Below, piece after piece: positions 10,559 to 21,439 of a stretch of 64,000 bases of DNA. The translations under genes and the position numbers were made by a program. Position 1 is the stretch's first letter, and the number at the start of each line of letters is the position of its first letter. Source of the stretch: Euryodendron excelsum (taxonomy: Eukaryota; Streptophyta; Magnoliopsida; Ericales; Pentaphylacaceae). The notes under the pieces are model-generated. The model ran no database searches. It saw only the letters and a program-made list of their open reading frames with translations, and was not told the origin of the DNA. The stretch lies in the NCBI GenBank assembly GCA_033060915.1, contig CM065388.1:28496501-28560500 (forward strand). Direction: 5' to 3'.

Positions 10559-10608
10559 GGTGCCACTAGCAAGCCAGATTTGCCAAAGGCACCACTCTTA
10601 GTGGCGCT
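10559..10608. promoter_or_regulatory. Dyad element in element 2 internal region
   Basis: A dyad with arms GGCACCACT / AGTGGCGCT around CTT lies at 10,588-10,608. An extra half-site GGTGCCACT lies at 10,559-10,567. The arms match the family-2 LTR dyads, yet this copy is outside the LTR, between the antisense ORF and the polypurine tract. A possible minus-strand TATA-like TTTAAA lies near 10,505. Role inferred only. Confidence 0.45.
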
Positions 10609-10773
10609 AGTTCCAAATTCTGGGCAATTTTGCCCTTTTTCCACCGAAACTCATTTTCGAATGCCTTTTGGGCCCGATATCCATTTTCGAACCTTCGTTG
10701 TTGAAAAATTTCGAAAGTCCGTCCCTCCGACCGCCTCACGATCAACATGGGACTCTTACTCTATCGTTTTCTG

Positions 10774-10808
10774 TCTTCGACAAGCGAAGACAGAAAAAGA
10801 GGAACAGT
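10774..10808 (+). other. Perfect hairpin plus polypurine tract before the element-2 LTR
   Basis: TCTGTCTTCG, loop ACAAG, then CGAAGACAGA form a perfect 10-bp stem (about 10,774-10,798). The 3' arm runs into AAAAAGAGGAACAGT, which abuts the LTR start TGTAAGCACC at 10,809. The purine run is the expected plus-strand primer. Confidence 0.75.
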
Positions 10809-10989
10809 TGTAAGCACCCCATTTTTAACCGCTCGGCAGTCTACGATCCGTCCAGACTTGTACTCAAGTCAATATGGACGTATTCCAATTGAAATCAACT
10901 CTCTAAGTCTAATCCCGTCTATCCATCGCTTCGCAGGCCCACTAGGCCCAAATAGAGGCAAAGTGACCAAAATGCCCTTGTAGGCGTTG

Positions 10990-11360
10990 TTCAGTTTGAT
11001 CCCGTAGGCACATCTTTCCAAAGACGGTAAGTCCCATTTTTATATTCCAAATCAGGCGCGTCTTTCCGAAGACGGTAAGTCTCTTTTCCAATTCCAAATC
11101 AGGCACATCTTTTCGAAGACAGTAAGTCCTTCCAAATTAGGCACGTCTTTCCGAAGATGGTAAGTCCCCTTTCTAATTCCAAATCAGGCGCGTCTTTCCG
11201 AAAACGGTAAGTCCCCTTTCTAATTCCAAATCAGGCACGTCTTTCTGAAGACGGTAAGTCCCCTTTCCAATTCTAAATCAGGCGCGTCTTTTCGAAAACG
11301 GTAAGTCTCCTTTCCAATTCCAAACCAGGCACATCTTTCCAGAGACGGTAAGTCTCCTTT
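10990..11360. repeat. 47-bp tandem array in LTR 2
   Basis: About seven copies of a unit containing GCGTCTTTCCGAAGACGG and TAAGTCCCCTTTCCAATTCC. GTCTT...GAAGAC is itself a small inverted repeat. The same core, fused to a CTCGAGACAGTTTATTCCTCG block, forms the array at 53,930-54,375. Confidence 0.8.
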
Positions 11361-11919
11361 AAAACCTGTCGACCAGGATGAGACCCCAAGTCCCCTAGAT
11401 GGTAGAACGATCCACCTTTGGCGCCTGCTAGCCTGCCAATGTATAAATGTCTGTTTTGGCATGCCTTCCGAGAAAGTTGACTTCTCAGGCGCTAAGTCCC
11501 TTTAGCAACTTCTAGAGATCAGGCAGTCTCAAGAATGATTGCGAACCGTTAGAGTAGCAAAAGTACTCGTAAACATCGCAATCGTCAGAGTAGCGAAAAT
11601 ACTTGCAAACAGGTCGGTATAGAGAATTGCCAACAAACCCCTGTATCATGAGACCACCATGAGAGTGGCAGAGACACTCAAAACCCAAATCAACACTAGT
11701 GCCTGCTAGTCCATTTCGGTGAAAAATGACCAAACTGCCCCTAGGGCCCAGCACGTTTCTCGAGAACACACCTAAGTCCTTAGAATAGTAAGTCCACCCC
11801 TTTCCAAGATTGTCTTAAAGTCAATCCGACATGATTAGGTGCCTTCTAGTCAATTTTGGGCCAATTCCAAGACTTTCCGGTCAAGATGACCATTTTGCCT
11901 CTTAGCATCCGAACACCCC

Positions 11920-12290
11920 GAGGACCACACCGGCTCTAGGTATCAAACCGGTAACCTCCTGAGAATACTTTTTATAACATTCTCAACCTTCCTTTATCTT
12001 TCTGGATCATTCCGAGTCAGTTCCGGTAAACTCGGTGCAAAATGACCGTTTTGCCCCTAGTGGGCTGGTCGCCTTCTCCGACCACATCAGCTTCAGGTAT
12101 CAAACCAATAATCTCCCGAGGATGCTTTTTATAGCATTCTCAAGCTTCCTTTATCTTTTTGGATCATTCCGAGTCAGTTTCTGTAAATCCGGTGCAAAAT
12201 GACCATTTTGCCCCTGGTGGGCTGGTCGCCTTTTCCAACCACACCGGCTTTGGGTATCAAACCGGTAGCCTTTGGGAACATTCTAAATAA
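11920..12290. repeat. ~159-bp repeats in LTR 2
   Basis: Phrases GACCACACCGGCT, GGTATCAAACCGG, TTTTTATAGCATTCTC and AATGACC-TTTTGCCCCT recur at about 159 bp. Related arrays: minus strand at 44,330-44,635 and 58,800-59,160, plus strand at 54,390-54,837. Confidence 0.8.
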
Positions 12291-12624
12291 TGTTTCTAAA
12301 GCTCGAGTCTTCTTTCGGGACATTTTGAGTCTGTCCCGGCAGCTTTCCGATCCAGTTAACCGCTTTATCCCTAATGGCCCGGTTAACCCTTCCAACAAAT
12401 CTTATCATCCTTTTACAAATCCACTACCTCCGGGACACTGTTTTAAGTGTTCCTGCCCTTTTTCGGCCTTTCGGGCCATTCTCATTCCCTTAAGTCCTTC
12501 CCAGGCTTTCCAAAGTCACTCCTAGTGAAGCCAGACTAAAAATTGCATGGAAGTCACTAGTACAAGCGCCCAAATCTTCTCAAGATACGTTGCTTGCTGA
12601 CTTAATGAACTTTCCTAAGTTGTT

Positions 12625-12745
12625 GGCACCATTACTAGTGGCACCAAGCCAAAAAATGGCCTAGCACCACTCTTAATGGCGCCAAGAGGAAATTTCCCTG
12701 GGTGCCACTACAACAGGCGCCAGGTCTATCCTATCTTTATAAATA
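12625..12745 (+). promoter_or_regulatory. LTR 2 core promoter: three 38-bp-phased dyads and TATA box
   Basis: Dyads at 12,625-12,645 (GGCACCATT/AGTGGCACC), 12,663-12,683 and 12,701-12,721 (GGTGCCACT/ACAGGCGCC) start exactly 38 bp apart. TATAAATA follows at 12,738-12,745, then AGAGCC. Transcription would start about 30 bp further, ahead of the AAACCCTAG-rich leader. The same layout recurs in LTRs A, B and C. Confidence 0.75.
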
Positions 12746-13639
12746 TAGAGCCTCCTCCAGTGTGAAAGAGGTCTGTAAACTCAGTCAAAAAACCCTAATA
12801 TTCGATATATAGAGCTCGTAGCCTCCCTAAACCCTAGCTTCTCTAGGTTTCCCAAACCCTAGCCACCATACACAAACCCTAGCCTCCTATACACTCATAC
12901 ACACTCCTATACACTTATACACTAGCCTCAATCTTCCATTGAAGACTTGAAGCGCTGCAACTGGAAGCTCCCGAAGATCGAAGAAGAGTTCCCGATAATC
13001 AAGACTGAAGTGAAGCGAAGACTAAAGAAAAGCAAGGCGCGCAAAGCAAAGTGAAATAAACAAGACAAGGTAGGCTTTCTCTTTAAGTTTCTGCACTTCC
13101 CCCTCTCTTTTCTCTCTCCTAACTCACTTGGGTTTTCTCCTATTTTAATCTTCCATCTTCTTTCCCCCCTTTCCTTGCATGCTTGAAACAAGGGGATTCC
13201 TGGTCCATGTGTAGGATTAGGCTATTAGAGAGTCACCGTGTCGGGAGCTTTCTTTTAGTCTAACCGGAGACCATGTGGGTTCGGCCCCCCTTGATTATGT
13301 GGTGAAACCTTAACCTTGTATGTTCACGACCCCAAATTTGCATTGTGCATATCATGTTCTTGCATCCTTCCAAAATCGTTGTCAAACTCATTTTCAAAAC
13401 TTGCATTAACATTGTTTTCAAAATTGCATCAAAATCCTCTTTTCCAAAATTTGTTTTCAAAATCACAATCCTAGGATGATTTTAGCCTTTCCATGGCTAG
13501 GGTTGATTTAGAAAAGTGTTACATTTAAAGTAACTTTCATGGTCCATATTTTCAAATCTTGTTACTTTCTAAACCACTATCCTAAAGTGGTTTTAGCCCT
13601 CTTATGATTAGAATCGCTTTAGGAAAGTGAGATATTTTA

Positions 13640-15250
13640 TATACATTCCAAAATCTCTTCTCAAAAATCTCTTCCTAAAAACCTCTTTTTCAACATACTT
13701 TCCAAAAACTCTCTCCAATCTCCTTCTTAAAATTCCTTTCCAAAATTGTCTTCCAAAAAACTCCCTCCAAAAATCTATTCTCAGAACTTCATTTTCAACT
13801 CCTTTCCAAAACACTTTCTTCAAAATTCCTTTCTTAAAAACACTCCCTAGGTTTCCTTCTTAGAAATCTCCCTCCAAACTCCTTTCCAACAATCTCTTTT
13901 CGAAAACGTCTTTCCTACAAGCTCCCTTCTAAAAACGTTTTCTTCAAAGTTCACTTTCCAAAGACGCTTTTTACGTTTCCTTCCTAAACATCTCTTTTCA
14001 AAATTTACTTTCTAAAAACTTCTCACTAGGATTTCTTTTCCAAAAACTCTCTTTTCAAAATTTACTTTCTAGAAACTCCTCTTTAGGATTTCCTTCCAAA
14101 AATCCCTCTTTTCAAAAAATTTACTTTCCAAAAACTCTTTCCTTAGAGTCCAAGTTAAACTTTAGAACTAACAATTAGGAAATCTTAATTTTTCTTCCCA
14201 AAAACATGATTTCCAATCCTTATTTTGGCCTCAAAACTTAGGTTTTTTTCTTCCCAAAAACATGATTTCCAATCCTTATTTTGGCCTCAAAACTTAGGTT
14301 TTCAAAACCTCTTATTTTCTACATCAAAACTATATATATTTCCAAAACCTATTTTCTACATCAAAACTATAGTCTTCCTAAAACTAGGATTTCCAAAACT
14401 CTATCTTTCCAAATCCATGTCAAATCTAATTTTCCCTTTAGGAAACCAAACCCAATCTCCCCTTTAGGAAACTAGATCCAATCCTCCGTTTTTGGAAACA
14501 AAATTAGAACACATCTTTTAGAAACAAAATCCAATCCCTTGTTTTAGGAAATAGGAATCTCAATCATTCCAAACCCAAATCTTTCCTAATTCAACCCCTT
14601 CCTAATCTAGTACTTTCCTAAACCTTAAGTTTCCTAAACTTAAACTTTTAAATCTTTCCTTAAACGTTAAGCTTTCAAACCTTTCTTAATTTCATCCCTT
14701 TCCAAATCTTAACTTTACAAATCTAAGTTTTCAAACCTTTCTTAAACTCAAACCTTTCCTAATTTCAAGAATTTCTAAAACTCAAACTTTGAATCTTTCT
14801 AAAATTCTAAACTTCCCTAAACTTCAAATCTTTCCAAATCTAAAACTTTCTAAATTTTAAAATTTTCCTATTTCAAAACATTCTAAATTCAAAACTTTTC
14901 AATTTCAATACTTTCTTAAAACGAAACCTTTCCTAATTTCAAAACCTTTCCTAATCACAAACCTTTCCTAATTTCAAAACTTTCCTAATTCGAACATTTT
15001 CCTAAATTGAAACTTTCCTAATTCAAAACTTTCCTAAAACGAAACTTTTCAAAAAAGACACTTTCCTATTTTGAAACTTTCCTAAATCGGACCTTTCCTA
15101 ATTCGAACCTTTTCTAAATCCAATCCTTCTTCGATCTTCCAAGTTCAACACTCGAGTCGAATCTTTTCTAAGTCTCAAGTCGTTCTTAAGTTTAGGTTTC
15201 CTAAAACCAAGCTTTCCAAAATCAAATCTTTTCAAATCTTCCAATCAAAA
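13640..15250. repeat. Degenerate TTTCCTAAA / TTTCAAAAC repeats in LTR 2
   Basis: More than 1.5 kb of short, diverged phrases such as AACCTTTCCTAATTTC. Corresponding stretches lie at 41,060-42,200, 51,800-52,880, 55,700-56,800 (minus) and 62,600-63,500 (plus). Open frames here are by-products of the repeat. Confidence 0.75.
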
Positions 15251-16121
15251 TCTCTTTTTTCTAATCACACCTTCTATTTTCAATCGGACTCTGGTCCGAA
15301 CTACGTCTGACCTGATTCCTCCAAAAGGACACGTAGGCAACCCTCATGGGTACGGTCACAACATTTTTGAAGTTTCTATTTCTATAACTTCTTTCAAATC
15401 TCTAATTCTACAATCTTCTTCAAGTTTTCAATTCCATAATCTATTTTTCTGATTCCAAATTTCTATCTCCAATTTCTAAAACTTTCCAATTTCAAATTTA
15501 TTTTTTTCAAATTTATTTTTTAAATCAAATCTATTTCTTTCCAAATCTATTTTTCAACTTTCTTTTTGTTTTTTTTGCACTTACATATCATGTGTCATGT
15601 CTTTTTAGACATTCTTTTTCTAAAGTGGATAGGATTGAACATTTGTTAGTTGAAAACTCTCATAAGTAAAGCTAGGGTAAATAGACATGTAGGTACCGCA
15701 AGAACGGGGTAGGGTGATGGCTTAGTACGTCTTCCCTACACGTAACCAACCTCCGAACCTAGAATCACTGTTTTCAAAGACCAAAATGGAGTTTATTTTC
15801 AAAAAGGGTTTAAATGTTTTCTAAAGGTTGCAAAACAACCTGTTTTCCTAAAAATGCTCTTTTGAGGAAGTATTTTCAAAATCATTTTCAAAAACCCTAA
15901 GTGTAGTTTTTGAATTGTGCTTAGTTTTTAGGTGACTTAACCCACCTTAATCAAGTTAGGTGGCGACTCCAAATGTTTTCCAAAAGCCCTTTATTCAAAT
16001 TAATTTTCAATTCAAACTTAGTCGCATTCATTCTTCTAGGAGGGTGAGTTCTAATGAGAGAGTACAGTATTTTTCCCACTTGTGTGTGTATTTCTCGAGT
16101 GCGAAAAATCTGAACGCGACA

Positions 16122-16376
16122 ATATCATTTTATAACTATGGTGACCTTTGATAGGCCCATCTTATGGAATGTTTATGTTTTGGAATAGGCGTAGCTCTAC
16201 CGTGTATGACATGGATCATATTTCAACTTATAAAAGATTCTATTTTCATAAATTTTAAATGATTATGCACAGGTGATCAACTAATTTATGTAATGCAGCC
16301 TCAGGTAACCTTGCTATTAGTCAATCATGTACCCTAAATCCGCGTGGGCGGGGTTACGGGGCGTGATAGTTTACAC
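16122..16376. other. Spacer after LTR 2, possible LTR scrap
   Basis: No primer site follows the LTR end. The last 40 bases are G-rich (GTGGGCGGGGTTACGG, then GGCGTGATAG) and resemble the end of another LTR type, but the evidence is thin. No gene seen. Confidence 0.3.
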
Positions 16377-17271
16377 CTCAAATATGGACCTTGATGGTCA
16401 CAATAAATATAATAATTTTCTAAAACAACTCTAACCATGGAATGGTTAAAATCACTTTACGATTGTGATTTTGAAAACAAAATTTTAAATGAAAGTTTGA
16501 AAGAGAGTTTTGATGCAAGTTTTGAAAGTAAGTTTTGAAAACAATTTTGAATGGATGTATGACATGCACAATGCAAGTAAAGTCATGAACATATAAGGTT
16601 AGGCTTCACCATATAATCAAAGGAGCCGAATCCACACGGTCTAAGGTTGAACTAGAAGAAAACCCCTAACAAGATGACTTTCAATAGTCCTTGCTTGTTT
16701 CCGTCACTCTGATGGTGCGCATTCATTCCAGAGACTACCTAATCTCGGGAAGCTGTTAGGTGGACTTATTATCTGAGGAATTAACTTTCTTAAAAGACGT
16801 GCCGAATAATGGATATTCTTCATTGGCGAGCTAGCAGGCACCAAAGGTGAACCGTTCTACTATCTCAGGGACTTGGGTCCTGTCCCAGTTGATGGGTTGA
16901 AAAGGACTTACCGTTTCGAAGAGTTTTCTCGAAAAACGTCCTGGACTAGATGGACTTATCACTTGAGGGATTAACTTTCTCGAAAGGTGTGCCGAATTTG
17001 ATCTGGATTGGAATTAGATTTGAAATTGAATTTAAGATTAACATGGGGATTTGTCGTCTCTAGGAAAACGTGTCAACTGGAATAGGACCGAGCAATGTCA
17101 TAAGGGCATTTTGGTCATCTTGCCCATGTTGGGCTCGATGGTCTCACGAAGTGATTGATTGATTGGATTGAGTCTAGAAAATTAATTTTGAGTTGAATAT
17201 GTATGTGTTGGTTTGAATATAAGTCTGGACGGATCGAAGATTGCCGAGTAAGCAAAAATGGGGTGCTTACA
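16377..17271 (-). mobile_element. Family-2 LTR fragment, minus, internally deleted
   Basis: 16,377-16,690 matches 43,060-43,390 and 57,540-57,860 (TATGACATGCACAATGCAAG, then CTTCACCATATAATCAA). It then jumps to start-domain sequence and ends with GGGGTGCTTACA at 17,271, the reverse complement of the LTR start. The promoter and arrays are missing, so it carries a large internal deletion. Confidence 0.75.
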
Positions 17272-20200
17272 ATCGCCACCTAATATAATTAAAGATGTGC
17301 TAAGTCACCTAAAAAACTAAGCGTAATCTAAGGACTAAACTTAGATTTTTGAAAAATGTTTCAAAACTTCCTCGTGAGAGAGATTTTAAGAAAATAGATT
17401 GTTTAGCAACCTTTGGAACAATTTAAGGCCTTTTTTAAAATAACCCTATTTTGGTATTGTGAAAACAGTGATTCTAGGTTCTGAGGTTGGTTACGTGTAA
17501 GGAAGACATCCTAAAATCATCACCCTATCCCGCCCTTTCGGTACTTACATATCTAATCATCCTTGGTTCACTCACTTGAATCACCGATTACTAATATTCA
17601 CTTAAAATCCACTTTAGAATTTTGAACAATGGTTTGGTCATCACTTTTGGGATGAGATGATGTAATGATGCAAGTTTTGAAAGACTTAAAAGGATCGAAT
17701 TTGAAAAAGGCTTTTTGAAAATAATTTAGACTTGATAACATTTTTGAAAAAGGAATTTGACTTAAAATAGAGTTATGCCAGCACTTATTTGAAGGTTGTT
17801 TATGTATCTTATTTGGCAAGAATCAGGTTATTCGTAGTTCAGGCCAGGGCCCGATAGAAAATAGGTGTATTGAGGCCATTGAAAGACACATTGGGGTCTA
17901 GTTTTGAAAAGTAGGCACATTAGAGCCCTTGAGAATTTTGGAAAGTTTTGAAGACACTTTGATGTCTTTGGAAAAAGAGAACTTGAGAGTTTAAAAAAAT
18001 GTCTTTAAAATAGGACTTAGGATGTTTGAAGTGTTTTTGAAATCACATTTAAAGATGATTTTAAATGTTTTTGCAATTATGTCAAGGGAGTTTTGAAATA
18101 TTTTTGAATCAATTCAATGGAGTTTTGGAAGTGCTTTGAAACAACTGAAAGGAGTTTTGAAAATATTTTGAAATAACTCACGTGAGTTTTGGAAATATTT
18201 TGAAACAACTCAAGAGAGTTTTGAAAATGTTTTGAAGTTTTGTTTTAAAATCTTTGGAGGTAGAGTTTGGATTGAAAATGCTCTTGTGAACTTGTCTTCG
18301 AAAAACTTTTGAAAGTTGTTTTTGAATATCTTATGAAAGGCATGTTTAATGTTTCATCACCTTAAGAGGATAGTTATTGAAGAACTAAACTCCCTTAGGG
18401 CTATGAATTTTGAAAACATGTTTGGAAAAAGAACTAGAAACTTCCCCTTGGTTTTTAAAACTTTAGGATTATAGAACCCTTCTTGAATGTCTCACTTACA
18501 CTTGAACATTCATAACCATGGAAGGATTAGAGTTGCTTCAAGAATGTGATCTTTGAAAAAAACTTTTGAAAAGCATTTAGGGTTCGACACCCTATATGGA
18601 CCTTAGAAGGCTGCACTTGATGTGTCACTTTCTCTAAGGAAACCTTAACCATGAGAGGGTTAAGATCACCTTTAGAATTGTGAGTTTTGAAATCACTTTT
18701 GAAATAGCTTGTGGAAATAGTAAATGTCTAACCACTTTTGCCAAGACAAGTTTAGGAGAATTCTTAAAAACATTTTTTAATAGGGTATGGAAGAATTAGA
18801 AAAGACTTTTGAATTGATTTTTGAAAACTCAAGAGAGTAGAATCTTTTTGAATGCATGCCATGCAAATGATTTTTGTAATTGAAAAAAGGTTTGAAAGAA
18901 GTTTAGAATTGGAGTCTTTGAAGCCTTCTAACCATGGTTGGGATGACCTAAGGTTAACTAACTTGGGTTTGATTGAACTAGGGTTGGATTGACTTAGGGT
19001 TAACCAATTAGAGTTAGGCAAACCTAAGATTAGATTGAACTAGGGTTAACTAATTAAGGTTAGGTTATCCTAGGGCTAACACAATGAGGGTCAAGCTAAC
19101 CAAGGATTAGAAGGTGATTTTGAAAACTGACTTTGAACTAAGGTTTGGACTTAGTGGTTTTGGAAATGTGGTTTAATGCATGAATTTTGAAAAGGGATTT
19201 TAGAAACCATTATGTTTTGTAACAGATTTGAAAAAAAAATTTAAAGAGTTACATGAATTTTGAAAAAGATCATTACATGAAAATAAGCTCTAATCAAGTG
19301 TATAATTTATATAGTTGATATTTGGAAACCACTCCAAAGAGAGTTTCATTGGGACTATTATAACCACTAACTTAAAGAAAGCAAAACTTTTCAAAATCAA
19401 CATGTAATGTTGGTTTTAGAAAACATTTTTTTATGCAAAATAAAGAGAATGAATTTTTAAAAACTCTCTTGGAGAGGGTTGTTTTGAAAACCACTCTTGG
19501 AGTGTAGAAAACCACTCTAGTAAACTAGGGTTCCTATAGTCAATAAGTGAGGAGACCACTCAAGAAAGGGTTCGATGAGGACCATTTCAATCACAAAACT
19601 CAAGAGATCAAAGCTTTGAAAATCATATAGAAAGAGAGAGTTCGAAAACCATTTTAACAATAATGAAGACAAATGCCCTTTTGAAAACCTCTCTTGAAGA
19701 GAGTTGTTTTCAAAGTCATCCTTAGAGTGAAGAAGACCAACTCTAATGAATTAGGGTTCATATAGTCAAGATAATAGGAAAACCACTCAAGAGAAGGTTT
19801 CAAGGAACCATTTCAACCACAAAGCTCAAAAGAGTAGATTCTTAAAAATCAATATAGAAGAGACGGGTTTGAAAGCCATTTTTATGTAACATAAAATGTA
19901 AAGAAATACAAGTATGCAAAATATAAGTTAGGGGGCCAATGGAGAGCTTTCTAGAACATGAAAACTTGGGGTTTCATTCTAAACTTCAATGAACCAACTC
20001 TTAGCAATTTTTAGAAAAATATTTTTATAAGGATTTAAGAAAAGCATGAAGATGACAAAAGTAAGAGCAAAGCCAAGCATGCAATCCATGAATATAAGAG
20101 CCATATGCAAGAGGGTCATGAAACCATACAAGGCTAAAAGGCCAACCACATTGCAAGGTGCTCCAAGGCCATACCATCTCAAAGTAGACTTGTGAGAGAT

Positions 20201-21310
20201 CCCCTACACGGTGGCTCCCACAAGCTTTCCTCTAGGCATTACCTAGGAGCTCTCTTGTTCCAAGCATGCAAGAAAGGGGGTAAAAGATAGGGATTGAAAA
20301 TAGAGAATAGCCTAAGGAGACTAGGAGCGAGAAGAGAAGAGTGGGGGTAGCAAAATATAAATAGAAATATTATCTTGTCTTTACAAATTCTTCAGCTTTT
20401 AATGGAGAGCTTTGCTTGAGATTTGAAGGGTTTTCGATGGCCTTGAAGTGAGCTGAAAATGGCTTGAGTCTTGCTTTGGAGGCTTTAAGGATGAGATGTA
20501 TAGGTTTTAGGTGGGTGGAATCTAGTTTAAATGCTTGGAATGTTGAAAGAGGTAAAGTATTTAGGATTTTTCGAGGTTCTAGGAGTGTTCTAGCAAGGTT
20601 TCGCCATTGTTTTCCACCTTGGAATATACAGGGGGGTAGCCTAGTATTTATAGGCAATGTTTTGAGAGGTGGCGTGCGCTAGTACTATTTCAATGGTTGA
20701 ATGCCACTTGACACTCTCTGTACTAACTCAACTTGGAGAGCGAGCAAAATTTTGATCGATTTGATCACAATCTGGGCACATGTAGCATATGTTCCTCCTT
20801 TGGGAACTTTAGTATTAAGTTTGCCTTGATAATTGTGCAATGCGAAAAAGATTCGGGAAAATTCATGGCGTTTACGATGTTCTGCTATTGTTTCTCAAGA
20901 GTCGAGAACTTCTGGGGAGCTTCAAAGGTGTTCAAAATAGTGAGATATCATTTAGGGAAGTATGTATAAAACACACTTTTTTGGAACATTTGTGATACGC
21001 TCCGTGGATGTTTAAAAGTAACAATCATTGGGCCACGTGATTAGGGCCTCTAGGGGATGATCTCTCCGATCGGACTATACCGATGGAAAGTGTTTTAGAA
21101 ATACTTTCAAAAATTATCTAATTTACGTATTTCTCAAGTCGTTTGACAGTGCGTTATAATCATGAAATCGAAGGAAAAGACAACCCTAGGGGAGCGCTTG
21201 TGAGATGCTCTAAGGGTTTCTGAAAGTGGTAACTTCTGAGCCACGCGATTAGGGGTTTCAGGAAGCAATCTATTCAATCGAGTGATGTGATCGAGGTCTT
21301 CGGGAAGTGA
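17272..21310 (-). mobile_element. Family-1 LTR fragment, minus, truncated at both ends
   Basis: Starts ATCGCCACC, the reverse complement of the LTR 3' domain (last ~140 bp missing), and abuts the family-2 fragment. It then follows LTR 1 in reverse: AACCTCAGAACC-like block, TTTTGAAA-rich section, GGTTAACC array (~18,950-19,080), AAGCATGCAAGAAAG block (~20,260), TATA at 20,645-20,652, and decayed dyads (20,983 and 21,191). Homology ends about 21,310. Unlike LTR 1 it keeps a TATA region. Confidence 0.75.
20645..21211 (-). promoter_or_regulatory. Family-1 LTR promoter region with decayed dyads
   Basis: On the minus strand TATAAATA lies at 20,652-20,645. Upstream are 9-3-9 dyads at 20,775-20,795 (GGCACATGT/ATATGTTCC), 20,983-21,003 and 21,191-21,211 (GGAGCGCTT/AGATGCTCT). 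The last two are ~208 bp apart, as in LTR 1. Most arm mismatches are transitions. Confidence 0.5.
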
Positions 21311-21439
21311 TATATCCCTTTATTACGATCTTTCATTATTTTCTCACCCCAATACATCATTGTCACCTTCTCATCCATTTTTTGTCCTACTTTGCTATAA
21401 AACAAACAAATACATCATACATTTACTTAAAGCCAAGGT

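Larger units (their letters stand above)
10809..16121 (+). mobile_element. 3' LTR of element 2 (family 2), 5,313 bp
   Basis: It starts TGTAAGCACCCC after a polypurine tract and ends GAACGCGACA. No primer site follows, so it is read as a 3' LTR. Order inside: start domain with CTCGGCAGTCTAC, a 47-bp array (10,990-11,360), ~159-bp repeats (11,920-12,290), three dyads and TATA (12,625-12,745), a transcribed leader rich in AAACCCTAG, the CTTGCATGCTTGAAAC block (~13,170), long TTTCCTAAA-type degenerate repeats (13,640-15,250), the ACGTAGGCAACCCTCATGGG block (~15,330), CTACACGTAACC, and TGGCGACTCC. It matches LTRs A, B and C in order and sequence. Confidence 0.88.

Noticed and set aside
8498..10809. 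LTR 1 and LTR 2 as the two ends of one element
   Set aside because: No primer site follows LTR 1, both LTRs have their own polypurine tracts, and they belong to different families. Two separate 3' ends fit better.
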